64,000 nt of DNA from UBA4656 sp002405525 (GTDB lineage Bacteria; Pseudomonadota; Gammaproteobacteria; Xanthomonadales; Ahniellaceae): assembly GCA_036723735.1 (NCBI GenBank), contig DAIMGT010000011.1, positions 1-64,000 on the forward strand, read 5' to 3'. A program made the translations under genes and the position numbers. Positions 55,024 to 63,552 of the stretch are shown one piece after another (within the stretch, counting starts at the first letter, position 1; the number at the start of each line of letters is the position of its first letter). Below the pieces are notes generated by a model. That model was not told the DNA's origin, did no database searches, and saw only the letters and a list, made by a program, of their open reading frames with translations.

Positions 55024-55996
55024 GGCGTTGCGCCCAGCGGGTCGCGTTCAACAGAACCGCCGTCCCAATCTCGGCGGTGAGCAGGATGCATCGCGCTGCC
55101 ACCGCCAGCACGGTCAGCTGCGCTGCCCCGGCGGTGACCAACTCGTTGCCGCCGATGAACAAGGCCTCCCGCACGGCGATACCCGCCGGCACCATCACCG
55201 CCGCCAGCGAAATGATCGAAGCGCCGGCATACCAAGCAGTCGCAACGATCGCTTCGCGAGCGGAAAGGATGGCTCCGAACAGCACGCCCATGCCGAGCGC
55301 GAAGAAGCCCCACTCCATTGACAGCAGCGAGGTGAGGAGTCCGCGTCGGCTGGTCGGGACCCATCCGATGTCGGCGGAGAGGTTTCGCAGACCCGGCACC
55401 CTGGCCGCCATTCCGATCAGGTGCCCGGGCAGTCTCGATCGGTGCAGGGCCTCGAGCGCCGCGACGGTCGCCGGAATGCCGAGCAGCCACGCGGGACCGC
55501 CGAGGTGGGCTCCGATGATCGAGATCGAGATACCGACTGCCATCCAGAGGGTCGTGAAGTTCTGGAACAGGTTGGCAGCCACCACCCGGGTGGGAGGATG
55601 TGACGCGTTCATCGCATGGGCCTGGTAGACGACGCCCCAGATCTTGCCAGGAAGGTAGCGGACGATCTGCGCCTGCATGTAGATGGTCATCGCCGCGAGT
55701 CGCCCTGCTGTCGGTCTCTCCGCGGTGGACAGTGATTCCAGCGACAGGACGTGGTAGGCAGCCTGGGCGATGTACATGGGGATCAGCGTGACCGTGGACA
55801 ACACGATCTCCCGCCAGCCGAGCGCTGCGGTCGCAGATCGGATGTCCGTCCAGGACCCCGACAGGGTCGATCCGATATAGGCGATCGCGACTGCCACGAT
55901 GGTCGTGCCGGCTGCGGTCTTGGCGATGCGCATTCCGTGCCGCTTGCTGCGCACGGCATCCGTCCCGGTTCCGGCTCTACCCGCCATGCTCGACAT
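55016..55996 (-). CDS. UPF0104/lysylphosphatidylglycerol synthase TM-family membrane protein
   Basis: 326 residues with about eight hydrophobic segments. The signature QIVRYLPGKIWGVVYQA identifies the LPG-synthase TM family (PF03706-like), which without a catalytic domain is frequently found in polysaccharide clusters and is thought to act on or move polyprenyl-linked intermediates. The start could be 55996, 55987 or the ATG at 55933, which leaves a shorter basic tail before the first membrane segment. It begins 11 bp after the aminotransferase stop. Confidence 0.75.
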   Translation of the reverse strand: MSSMAGRAGTGTDAVRSKRHGMRIAKTAAGTTIVAVAIAYIGSTLSGSWTDIRSATAALGWREIVLSTVTLIPMYIAQAAYHVLSLESLSTAERPTAGRLAAMTIYMQAQIVRYLPGKIWGVVYQAHAMNASHPPTRVVAANLFQNFTTLWMAVGISISIIGAHLGGPAWLLGIPATVAALEALHRSRLPGHLIGMAARVPGLRNLSADIGWVPTSRRGLLTSLLSMEWGFFALGMGVLFGAILSAREAIVATAWYAGASIISLAAVMVPAGIAVREALFIGGNELVTAGAAQLTVLAVAARCILLTAEIGTAVLLNATRWAQRHE

Positions 55997-56007
55997 CCCG
56001 CGCCAGA

Positions 56008-57177
56008 CTACCCCGGCCGGCTGCGCCAGACGACGGTCCGAGTCGCAGCGATCACACGCGAGACATCCTCATCGCTCAGTCTCGGTGAGAGCGGGATGCT
56101 GACAGTCTGTCTGCCGATTCTCATGGCATTCGGCCACTGTTCGGGCTCCCATCCGAATCGTTCGCGATAGAAAGGATGCTCCGCGACGGAAAGATAGTGC
56201 ACACCGGTCCCGATTCCGCGTGCGGTCATCGCGTCGAGGAAGGCATCGCGGCCGATGCCGGCTTGCGCCTCGTCGATTCCGATCGTGTACAGATGGTATG
56301 CGTGGCGGGTTTCGGCCGGCGGGGCCGCAGGCAGTTCGATCGGCAGTGCCGCTAGTTCCTCGTCGTAGCGGCGCCAGATTTGCTCGCGGCGGGACCAGCT
56401 GGACTCGACCCGCGCCAACTGGTGCACACCAAGGGCCGCCTGCAGGTCCATCATGTTGTACTTGAACCCGCATTCGATGACCTGATAGTGCTTGAACCCC
56501 TTGTCGCTGAATCGGCTCCATGCGTCCTTCGACATCCCATGAAGCGCCAGGATGCGGGCTCTCGAAATCAGATGCTCGTCGCGGGCGATCACCATGCCGC
56601 CCTCGCCCGTGACCACGTTCTTGGTCACGTAGAAGCTGAAGCAGCCAAAATCCCCGAAGGTTCCCGCCTGTTTCCCCCGCCATTGCGTCTCCACCGCATG
56701 AGCGCAGTCTTCGATGACCACGAGATCGTGGCGTTTGGCAATCGACATCAGCCTGTCCATGTTGCATGCGCGGCCTGCCAGGTGGACCGGGATGATCGCC
56801 CGCGTGCGGGGCGTGATCGCCGCCTCGACGGCATCGGGGTCGATGTTCTGGGTGCGAGCATCGACGTCCGCGAGCACCGGTGTCAGGCCGGCGTGCAGGA
56901 TCGCGTTCACTGTTGCGCAAAAGGTCAGCGGCGTGGTGATGACCTCGCTGCCCGGCGGCAGGTCGGCGGCGACCATGCTGACGTGCAGTGCGGCCGTGCA
57001 CGAGTTCACCGCCGCGGCCTGCCAGGCCTCGCAGCCCTTGTAGGCCGCGAACTCGCGTTCGAATCGCGCCACCCGCGGCCCGGTGCCGATCCATCCGGAG
57101 CGCAGGGTCGCCACCACTTCCGCGATGTCTTCTTCGCGGAGATCCGGCGCCCCGAACACGATGAAGGGATCGTTCAT
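56008..57177 (-). CDS. DegT/DnrJ/EryC1/StrS family sugar aminotransferase
   Basis: 389 residues. PLP-dependent aminotransferase making amino sugars on nucleotide carriers. N-terminal GSGWIGTGPRVARFE-type segment (seen as RSGWIGTGPRVARFE), ITTPLTFCATVNAIL, VHLAGRACNMDRL, VIEDCAHAV, the PLP-lysine motif SFYVTKNVVTGEGGMV and the C-terminal YHLYTIGID. All catalytic parts are present. Its start overlaps the stop of the upstream GT-C gene (ATGA). It implies that the island's glycan carries an amino sugar. Confidence 0.92.
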   Translation of the reverse strand: MNDPFIVFGAPDLREEDIAEVVATLRSGWIGTGPRVARFEREFAAYKGCEAWQAAAVNSCTAALHVSMVAADLPPGSEVITTPLTFCATVNAILHAGLTPVLADVDARTQNIDPDAVEAAITPRTRAIIPVHLAGRACNMDRLMSIAKRHDLVVIEDCAHAVETQWRGKQAGTFGDFGCFSFYVTKNVVTGEGGMVIARDEHLISRARILALHGMSKDAWSRFSDKGFKHYQVIECGFKYNMMDLQAALGVHQLARVESSWSRREQIWRRYDEELAALPIELPAAPPAETRHAYHLYTIGIDEAQAGIGRDAFLDAMTARGIGTGVHYLSVAEHPFYRERFGWEPEQWPNAMRIGRQTVSIPLSPRLSDEDVSRVIAATRTVVWRSRPG

Positions 57178-59153
57178 GGGCGGGCTGACTCCTGCTGGGG
57201 GCTGGGTTGGTCGCGGTCCCCGGATGGCGTGGCGAGCGAATCGACGTACGCCTCGAACTGCCCGATCGCGCGCATCGTGGCCAGATCTCCGGAGCCGACA
57301 GTCTCGCGCAGCCGCTGCAAGGTGGCCCGGCTCGCGGCGAGATCGCCGCGCGTCGCATGGAGCTGGAACACCAGCACGCCGACACCGGCGTTCCAGGCGC
57401 TCGCCTCCCACGCGGCCTGCGCCTCGCGCGCCGCGGCCCCGAAGTCCGACTGGCTGGCGAGCAGGCGCGCGACGTTGTACCGCGTCCGCCACATCTCGTG
57501 GTCGGTTGCGTCCTGCGGCGAGCCTTCGAGCATCGCGTAGCCGACCGCCAGCGCATCGGCGGCGACCGGCCAGCGGCACGCCCGCGTTTCGGTCCGCTGG
57601 GCGAGGCTTTCGAAGGCCGCCATCTCGGCGAGCAGGATGCGCTGCTGCGCGGGCGCGCGGGCGACCTCCAGCGGCCCGGGATCCGGCAGCGGTCGATCCG
57701 AGAGGCAGGCGGCGGTCAGTCGCAGCAGCGCCAGCGTCCTCGGCGACGGCGGCGACGGCGCGGACGCCGCCATCGCGATGTGTTCCAGGGCGCCCGGCAG
57801 GTCGCCGGCGCTCGCTGCGGCGACGGCCAGTCGGGCGCGCAGGCGCGGAGAGTGGGGGTTCTGGGCGACGGCCTGGGCTTCGCGGACGGCCGGGTCGCCC
57901 CAGACGCGCGCCCGGGCATGGGTGGCTGCCGCATAGGTCAGCAGCATCGCCAGCGCGAGGATCGGCCCGGTGCGCGCGAAGGCGACCGTGGGGGTGGGCA
58001 GTCGCTTGCCGGCCGCGATGGCGAGCGAGGCGACAGCCACGAGAACGCCCGCCGACGGCAGGTAGTTTCGGTGTTCGAAGTAGAGCTCCAGCGGCAGCAC
58101 CGTGGACTCGACGATGTGCCCGGCGAGGAACAGCAGCACGCCGCCCAGCACCCCGGGCGCAACGCGCCGCGCGGCGAACGCGCCGGCCACCACGCCGAGC
58201 CATGCCAGCAGGGCCAGCAGCGTGGCGGGCGGCTGCAGCAGGGACTGCGACTTCTGCAGATCGTCGTGGATCAGCCCCATGGATGGTCCGAACGGCAGCA
58301 GGATCTGTCCGACGTAGTCCCAGAGGATCCGCGGCTGGGTCAGCAGCCGCTCGGCCAGGGTGAAGTCCCGGGCCGCGTATCCGGCCATCACGATCGAGGG
58401 GTCGGCCACCAGTGCTGCCACGGCGACCAGTCCCGGAAGGACGAGGAACAGGCCGAAGAAGGCCAGTCTGCGGCGGTGCTCGACGAGGGTCCGGCGGTTG
58501 CGGAACCAGCCGATCTCGATCGCCGCCGCCAGCGCCGGCGCAAGGACGCCGTTTTCCTTGCTCAGAGCCGCAAGCAGGGTGAAGGCGGGGAACAGCACGA
58601 ACCACAGCGGGAACCAGCCGCTGCGTCCCTGCTCGATCCGAACGCGGCCGGCCACGTAGCAGGCGAGTGCGGCGAGCACGAAAAGCGTGCTGAGGATCGC
58701 CATCCGCTGCACCGCGTACAGCACCACGCTGGCGTGGATCGGCAGGCTCGCCCACCACAATGCGAACGCGATGCCGGCCAGCGCGGCGGCGCCCGCCCCG
58801 AGGTCGGTCTGGCGCAGCAGCAGGCGAGCCGCGACGAGCGCGACCAGCGCGGCGCACAGCAGGTGCAGCACCACGTTGGTGCGCAGGAACGCGACCGGAT
58901 CGACGCCCCACAGCCGTGCATCGAGCAGAAAACTGGCCATTGCGACCGGCCTCCCCAAGGGGCCTGACCGGTTTCCGGTCAGCACCGCGGAAGTCGTGAT
59001 GTCGCCGGCCAGGTAGCGATGCAGCGCCTTGAAGTTCTCGCCATCGTCGAGCTGGAAGCCGGCGGACAGTCCGGGCAGGAAGGCCCACACGATGATGGCG
59101 CAGGCGATGGCGCCGGCGGCAAGTACGGCGGGTCTGGAGTCGTAGCGGATCAT
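57174..59153 (-). CDS. GT-C membrane glycosyltransferase with C-terminal helical repeats
   Basis: 659 residues from ATG 59153. About ten membrane segments fill residues 10-420. The first periplasmic loop carries the acidic GT-C motif GFQLDDGENFKALHRYL (D36-D37), and later loops show LSKENGVLAPALAA and LELYFEHRNYLPSAG, as in TMTC/DUF1736-type transferases. The last 230 residues (ARLAVAAASAGDLPGALEHIA and similar) are TPR-like and periplasmic. Proteins of this build transfer lipid-linked sugars to proteins. Its location near pilA suggests a pilin or other O-glycosyltransferase role, comparable to TfpW of Pseudomonas, but that is inference. First gene of the minus-strand operon. Confidence 0.7.
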   Translation of the reverse strand: MIRYDSRPAVLAAGAIACAIIVWAFLPGLSAGFQLDDGENFKALHRYLAGDITTSAVLTGNRSGPLGRPVAMASFLLDARLWGVDPVAFLRTNVVLHLLCAALVALVAARLLLRQTDLGAGAAALAGIAFALWWASLPIHASVVLYAVQRMAILSTLFVLAALACYVAGRVRIEQGRSGWFPLWFVLFPAFTLLAALSKENGVLAPALAAAIEIGWFRNRRTLVEHRRRLAFFGLFLVLPGLVAVAALVADPSIVMAGYAARDFTLAERLLTQPRILWDYVGQILLPFGPSMGLIHDDLQKSQSLLQPPATLLALLAWLGVVAGAFAARRVAPGVLGGVLLFLAGHIVESTVLPLELYFEHRNYLPSAGVLVAVASLAIAAGKRLPTPTVAFARTGPILALAMLLTYAAATHARARVWGDPAVREAQAVAQNPHSPRLRARLAVAAASAGDLPGALEHIAMAASAPSPPSPRTLALLRLTAACLSDRPLPDPGPLEVARAPAQQRILLAEMAAFESLAQRTETRACRWPVAADALAVGYAMLEGSPQDATDHEMWRTRYNVARLLASQSDFGAAAREAQAAWEASAWNAGVGVLVFQLHATRGDLAASRATLQRLRETVGSGDLATMRAIGQFEAYVDSLATPSGDRDQPSPQQESARP

Positions 59154-59388
59154 TCGGATTCCAGTGCCCGTTGGTCGCGGACGCGCAGGCAATCATGACA
59201 TGCACGGCCCTGTCATGGCGGTCGCCTGGACGATCAGCCGCCTGGCGCGTCCGCGGCTGTGCAGAGAGACGGCATGCCGGCGTCGTCGGTTCTCACTATG
59301 CTAGGTCCATGCCTGCGTCGATGCCTACACGAGCCGTCGCCCTAGATCCTTTCGCGCCGCGAACTGCGGCCCGACCGCGCGTTCACCG

Positions 59389-60972
59389 ATGAGCCCGTCG
59401 CGCGCCCTCCTGCGCGGCGGTTCGCTGTGCCTGCCCGCGGCAGCCGCGGCACTCGTGGCCGGCTGGACCTTCAGCGACTTCGGCCCGCCGGGATGGTTCA
59501 CCGATGCGCTGGAATACCTCTGGTTCGCCGACTTCTACCGGCAATGGTTCGACGGTGCGCCGTCGAGCGTGGCGACCGAGGCCTTCCAGACGACGCGTTT
59601 TCCGCCGCTGTTGCCGTTGCTGCTCGCGGGCTTCGGCGCCGGCAGCGCGGACCCGGGGCCGTCGGGGGTGCTGATGGCGGTCATGTTCACCGCCTGTGCC
59701 GCGCTCGCGACTGCATGGGCGCGGCGCGAGGTCGGCGGTGTCCTGGCGCCGGTGCTGTGCGGCCTGGCCGTGGCGATCAGCCCCGGATGGTTCCTGCTGC
59801 AGCAGATTTCGCCGGTGTCGGAGCCGCTGATGCTCGCCCTGGTGCTGGCCGCGCTGCTGTTGGCGCGGGCGGGGCCCATGACGCGCGGCCGGGCGCTGGC
59901 GCTGGCCCTCGTGGCCGGCACAGTGCCGCTGGCGCGCAGCATCGGCATCGCGCTCATGCTGCCGGTGGTCCTTCACCTGGCCGCCGATCGCGGCCTGGGC
60001 CGCTGGCGCTGGGCGCTCGCCGCGCTGACCGTGCTGCCATTCGCCGCCTGGACGGCGTTCCGCATCGGCTTGCCGCAGGCGCAGCGCTACTCGGATTCGC
60101 TTTCGCTGTCGAACGTGCTCGACGCTTTTGGTGGCGTCCGCGGCTGGCTGCTCGGGCAGCCGCTGCGCATGGTCGAGGGCGCCGCCGGGGCGTTCGCGAT
60201 GGTTCCGGGCGTGCTGCTGCAGGCGATTGCCGGCGGAATCGCCGCGCTTGCGCTGCTTGCGGCCTGCGCGGGCTGGCGCCGGGTCGACGCCCGGTTCCTG
60301 ATCCTCTATTGCGGCATCGTCTTCGCGTGGCCGTTCCCGGCCGAGGCGGCGCGCCTGATGGTCCCGCTGCTGCCGGTGGCGCTGGTGCTCGCTGCCCGGG
60401 GCGCATGCATGGTCGCGCAGCGGCTGTGGCCGCAGGTTGGCGCTGCGCCGCGCGGATCCCTGGCGATCATCGCGTCGCTCGCTGTCGCCGTGTCCTTGCC
60501 GGATGCCGGACGGGTTGCGGGCTTCGCGCTGCGTTCCGTCGACCCGCAGTTGGAGCCCTACAAGCGCACCGCCGGCTATTTCCTCGCGCGCGAGGAGCGT
60601 GTCGCCGACGAGGCGCTGGAGTTCTCGGCCCGCCTTGTCGCGGCGATGCAGGTACTGCCCGACCACGTGCCGGCCGGCGCCTGCGTGTACACCATCAACC
60701 CGCAGATGACTTATCACCTCGGCCGTGTCCGTGCCGTCGCGGTGCCGCCGGGGATCGTCGACACTGCCACCGCGCGCCAGCGGCTGACGCGTTGCCGCTA
60801 CCTGCTGGCGATGGTCGCCCCGTCGGCCCAGAATACCGAGCCGCCGATGTATCCGGCCGCCTCGATCGGCGGATTCTCGGAGCCATTGTTCATCTCGTTC
60901 ATGGAAGTGGACGGACGGCGGCAGCCCGCCGTGGGACTGTTCGACCTGCAGCGCCTGCAGTCCGGCGACTGA
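59389..60972 (+). CDS. GT-C (ArnT/GT39-like) membrane glycosyltransferase
   Basis: 527 residues with about eleven membrane segments. The first periplasmic loop contains GWFTDALEYLWFADFY, with the catalytic-type Asp, followed by FPPLLPLLLAGFGAG, the pattern of ArnT-like and PMT-like enzymes that use polyprenyl-phosphate sugars. SPVSEPLMLALVLAALLL and ARSIGIALMLPVVL are further family-like segments. The C-terminal 130 residues form a soluble periplasmic part. It could be the partner of the GT2 enzyme at 49713. Diverges from the other GT-C gene; converges on pilA. Confidence 0.7.
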   Translation: MSPSRALLRGGSLCLPAAAAALVAGWTFSDFGPPGWFTDALEYLWFADFYRQWFDGAPSSVATEAFQTTRFPPLLPLLLAGFGAGSADPGPSGVLMAVMFTACAALATAWARREVGGVLAPVLCGLAVAISPGWFLLQQISPVSEPLMLALVLAALLLARAGPMTRGRALALALVAGTVPLARSIGIALMLPVVLHLAADRGLGRWRWALAALTVLPFAAWTAFRIGLPQAQRYSDSLSLSNVLDAFGGVRGWLLGQPLRMVEGAAGAFAMVPGVLLQAIAGGIAALALLAACAGWRRVDARFLILYCGIVFAWPFPAEAARLMVPLLPVALVLAARGACMVAQRLWPQVGAAPRGSLAIIASLAVAVSLPDAGRVAGFALRSVDPQLEPYKRTAGYFLAREERVADEALEFSARLVAAMQVLPDHVPAGACVYTINPQMTYHLGRVRAVAVPPGIVDTATARQRLTRCRYLLAMVAPSAQNTEPPMYPAASIGGFSEPLFISFMEVDGRRQPAVGLFDLQRLQSGD

Positions 60973-61122
60973 AGCGGAAGCTCCTGCGCGCCGCGCGCCA
61001 TCGCAGGGCTCGCCTGCCGAGCGCCGTCGGCGGGTCCATCGCGGCGCCGCAGGGGCGAGTCGAAAGGTTGGCTGCCCATGACGCGTCGGAAGCCACGCGT
61101 CTTGAAACGCGGCCAGGGGGCG

Positions 61123-61151
61123 AAAAAAACTCCGGCCCGATGGGCCGGAGT
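61123..61151 (-). terminator. Rho-independent terminator of pilA
   Basis: On the minus strand, ACTCCGGCCC / GGGCCGGAGT (10-bp perfect stem, loop ATC) followed by TTTTTT, 50 bp after the pilA stop codon. Confidence 0.9.
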
Positions 61152-61200
61152 CCAGAGCGTGCAAAGCGCCTGCCGCGTCAGCGGGCGGGCCGATGACGCA

Positions 61201-61617
61201 TCAGCGACAGCGCTGCGGCAGGAAGCGGTCGGCCACGGTGCCGGTGTTGCAGGTCCACGTGACAGCTCCGTTGGCGAAGGTCGGCGTAAGGATCAAGGTG
61301 CTTGTGTTGACGGCCGCATCGATGTTCTGGTACGTGACTTGGATTGTGCCGCCGGCGCCGACCACCACGCTGGTCACGAAAGTCGAGGCGATCGTTGGAC
61401 CGAGCCCGGCTTCGCCGTTGTTGGTGGGAAAGGTACCACCCGAAAGACGGGTCTCTGCGACTGCCGAGGTGGCGGCGGCGGCGAGGCTCATGCCTTCCGA
61501 AACGCGGGCGCGGATCGTGTAGTCCGAGTAGGCCGGGACGGCGATGACCAGCAGGATGCCGATGATCGCGACCACGATCATCAGTTCGATCAGGGTAAAG
61601 CCTTGCATCTTCTTCAT
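61201..61617 (-). CDS. pilA: Type IV major pilin PilA
   Basis: 138 residues. Class IVa prepilin: leader MKKMQG cleaved by PilD before FTLIELMIVVAIIGIL, with Glu5 of the mature chain present. A variable globular domain is rich in Thr, Ser and Gly, and the C-terminal disulfide loop lies between C123 and C137 (TWTCNTG ... PQRCR). The ribosome site GAGGAA is 4-5 nt before ATG 61617. Transcribed from a sigma-54 promoter and ended by a strong terminator. The flanking glycan genes make it a candidate glycosylation target. Confidence 0.95.
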   Translation of the reverse strand: MKKMQGFTLIELMIVVAIIGILLVIAVPAYSDYTIRARVSEGMSLAAAATSAVAETRLSGGTFPTNNGEAGLGPTIASTFVTSVVVGAGGTIQVTYQNIDAAVNTSTLILTPTFANGAVTWTCNTGTVADRFLPQRCR

Positions 61618-61728
61618 GGGATTCCTCGTTCGATGTGGGTTGCGCAGGAGCAGGTGCAGCGGCGTGCAGGCCCCGCGGGCCCACCCCGGCCTGTTCTGGC
61701 CCGGGGGGTTCCGCCGCTGGGGAAGATT

Positions 61729-61747
61729 AAAGCACGCGTCGTGCCAA
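61729..61747 (-). promoter_or_regulatory. Sigma-54 (-24/-12) promoter of pilA
   Basis: Minus-strand TTGGCAC, 5 nt, GTGCTTT: the invariant GG and GC are exactly 10 nt apart. The predicted start is near 61720, giving a leader of about 100 nt to the pilA ATG. This fits the known PilR/RpoN control of pilin genes. Confidence 0.85.
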
Positions 61748-61816
61748 GTCTGGCGGGTTCACTTTTCTTTCCATGATTGTGTTTCGCCAGTGCCTTTCCG
61801 GGAGGGCGCGATGCCG

Positions 61817-61953
61817 GATCGGGCGGCTCGGGGTGACAGGCTGTTACGGGGGGCGCCGGCGACAGGCCGGCTGGGGGCGCATGATCCGACGCCCTGGGGC
61901 GCAATATGACGCGGAGCGTCGCATTGCGCCCGGCGGATTCGAGCCGCCCGATC
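61817..61953. repeat. Nested stem-loops between pilA and pilR
   Basis: The outer arms GATCGGGCGGCTCG (61817-61830) and CGAGCCGCCCGATC (61940-61953) are a perfect 14-bp inverted repeat; the second overlaps the pilR stop codon. Inside lies another hairpin with arms GGGCGCAAT and ATTGCGCCC (61897-61931) and a third with CCGGC/GCCGG. It may terminate pilR transcription, though no U-run is present, or be a REP-type element. Confidence 0.5.
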
Positions 61954-63313
61954 AGTCGATGCCGAGCTTCTTCAGCCGGTAGCGCAGCGCCCGGAAGGTG
62001 ATGCCCAGTTTCCGGGCGGCGGCGGTCTTGTTGTAGCGGGTCTCCTGCAGCGCCTGGAAAATGGCTTCGCGCTCGAGACTCTCCACGTAGTCGCCGAGGG
62101 ACCGGCCGGTGAGCGTCCCGGGGGCGGCCGGCGCGGCGACCGGCGGCGGTGCGGTGCTGCCTCCCTTCGGCAGCAGGCGCAGGTCCTCCACCTCGATCAC
62201 GCCGCGGTCGCACAGCGCGACGGCACGCTCGAGCACGTTCTCCAGTTCGCGCACGTTGCCTGGAAAGTCGTACTCGTCGAGCGCCGCGACCGCGCGCGCC
62301 GACAGCGCGGGACGTTCGACGCCGAAGTCGGCGGCGATCCGGTCCAGGAAGCGGGTGGTCAGTTGCGGGATATCGGCGCGCCGCTCGCGCAGCGGCGGCA
62401 CCCGTACCTCGATCACGTTGATGCGGTAGTACAGGTCCTGCCGGAATGCCCCCTGGTCGACCAGCCGAGCGAGGTTCTTGTGCGTCGCCGACAGGATGCG
62501 CACGTCGACCGGAACCTCCTGCCGCGCGCCGATCGGACGCACCGCCTTTTCCTGGATCGCGCGCAGCAGCTTGACCTGCATGTGCATCGGCAGGTCGGCG
62601 ACCTCGTCGAGGAACAGGGTGCCGCCGTTGGCGGCCTGGAACAGTCCGTCCTTGTCGGCGCCGGCGCCGGTGAAGCTGCCCTTGCGGTGGCCGAAGAACT
62701 CGCTTTCCATCAGTTCGCCGGGGATTGCGCCGCAGTTGACCGGCACGAAGGGCCCGCCGGTCCGCGGGCCGCTGTCGTGGATCAGGCGCGCGACCAGCTC
62801 CTTGCCGACCCCGGACTCGCCGCTGATGTACACCGGCGCCTGGCTGCGCGCGACCTTGGCGATGGTGGCGCGCACCGCCGCCATCGGCGGCGACTCGCCA
62901 ACCAGCGGACCACCGGCGGCCACCGCGGGTTCGGTCCGTCGTTCCTCGTGCAGCTTGAGCGCCGACTGCACCAGGCGCCTGAGCACCGCGAGGTCGACCG
63001 GCTTCGAGACGAAGTCGAACGCGCCCGCCTTCAGCGCGCCGACCGCCGCGTCCACGCTGCCGAACGCGGTGAGCACCGCGATCGGCACGCCGGGGTGGCG
63101 CTGTGCCACGTGCTCGACCAGCTCCAGTCCGGTGCCGTCGGGCATCCGCATGTCGGTCAGGCAGAACGCATAGTGGCCCTCCGCGAGGCGTTGCTTCGCG
63201 GCGGCCACGTTCGGCGCGGCATCGACCGTCAGCCCCAGTCGACCGAGGGTCAGCACCAGCAACTCGCGGATGTCGGGTTCGTCGTCGACGACGAGGGCGG
63301 CTTGCCGGGTCAT
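61952..63313 (-). CDS. pilR: Sigma-54-dependent response regulator PilR
   Basis: 453 residues. Receiver domain with D10-D11 and phospho-acceptor D54 (LTDMRMPDG) and K104 (SKP). AAA+ domain with Walker A GESGVGKE (165-172), the sigma-54 contact loop GSFTGA (212-217) and GTLFLDEV. C-terminal Fis-type helix-turn-helix NKTAAARKLGITFRALRYRL. Activates pilA transcription from its -24/-12 promoter, which lies 400 bp beyond the end of this gene. Confidence 0.95.
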   Translation of the reverse strand: MTRQAALVVDDEPDIRELLVLTLGRLGLTVDAAPNVAAAKQRLAEGHYAFCLTDMRMPDGTGLELVEHVAQRHPGVPIAVLTAFGSVDAAVGALKAGAFDFVSKPVDLAVLRRLVQSALKLHEERRTEPAVAAGGPLVGESPPMAAVRATIAKVARSQAPVYISGESGVGKELVARLIHDSGPRTGGPFVPVNCGAIPGELMESEFFGHRKGSFTGAGADKDGLFQAANGGTLFLDEVADLPMHMQVKLLRAIQEKAVRPIGARQEVPVDVRILSATHKNLARLVDQGAFRQDLYYRINVIEVRVPPLRERRADIPQLTTRFLDRIAADFGVERPALSARAVAALDEYDFPGNVRELENVLERAVALCDRGVIEVEDLRLLPKGGSTAPPPVAAPAAPGTLTGRSLGDYVESLEREAIFQALQETRYNKTAAARKLGITFRALRYRLKKLGID

Positions 63314-63552
63314 GCCAAGCGGGTCCGGGGCGGATCGCTCCTGCGGGAGCCGGCCCTGATGCTAGCCGAAGGCGGGTCAGTGGCGCAGCAGGGGCCCGCC
63401 GCATGGGGCGACGCATCGCCGCGGCGGCGGCCAGCACGGGCCCATCCGCTGCCGGAAAGGGCCGCGCGCGGTCGACCCGGCAGCCGGTACTGACGGTGGC
63501 CGGCAGCTTCGACTGCGGTGGTCCATGCGCGCTGCAGGCCTGCCGCGGAGGA

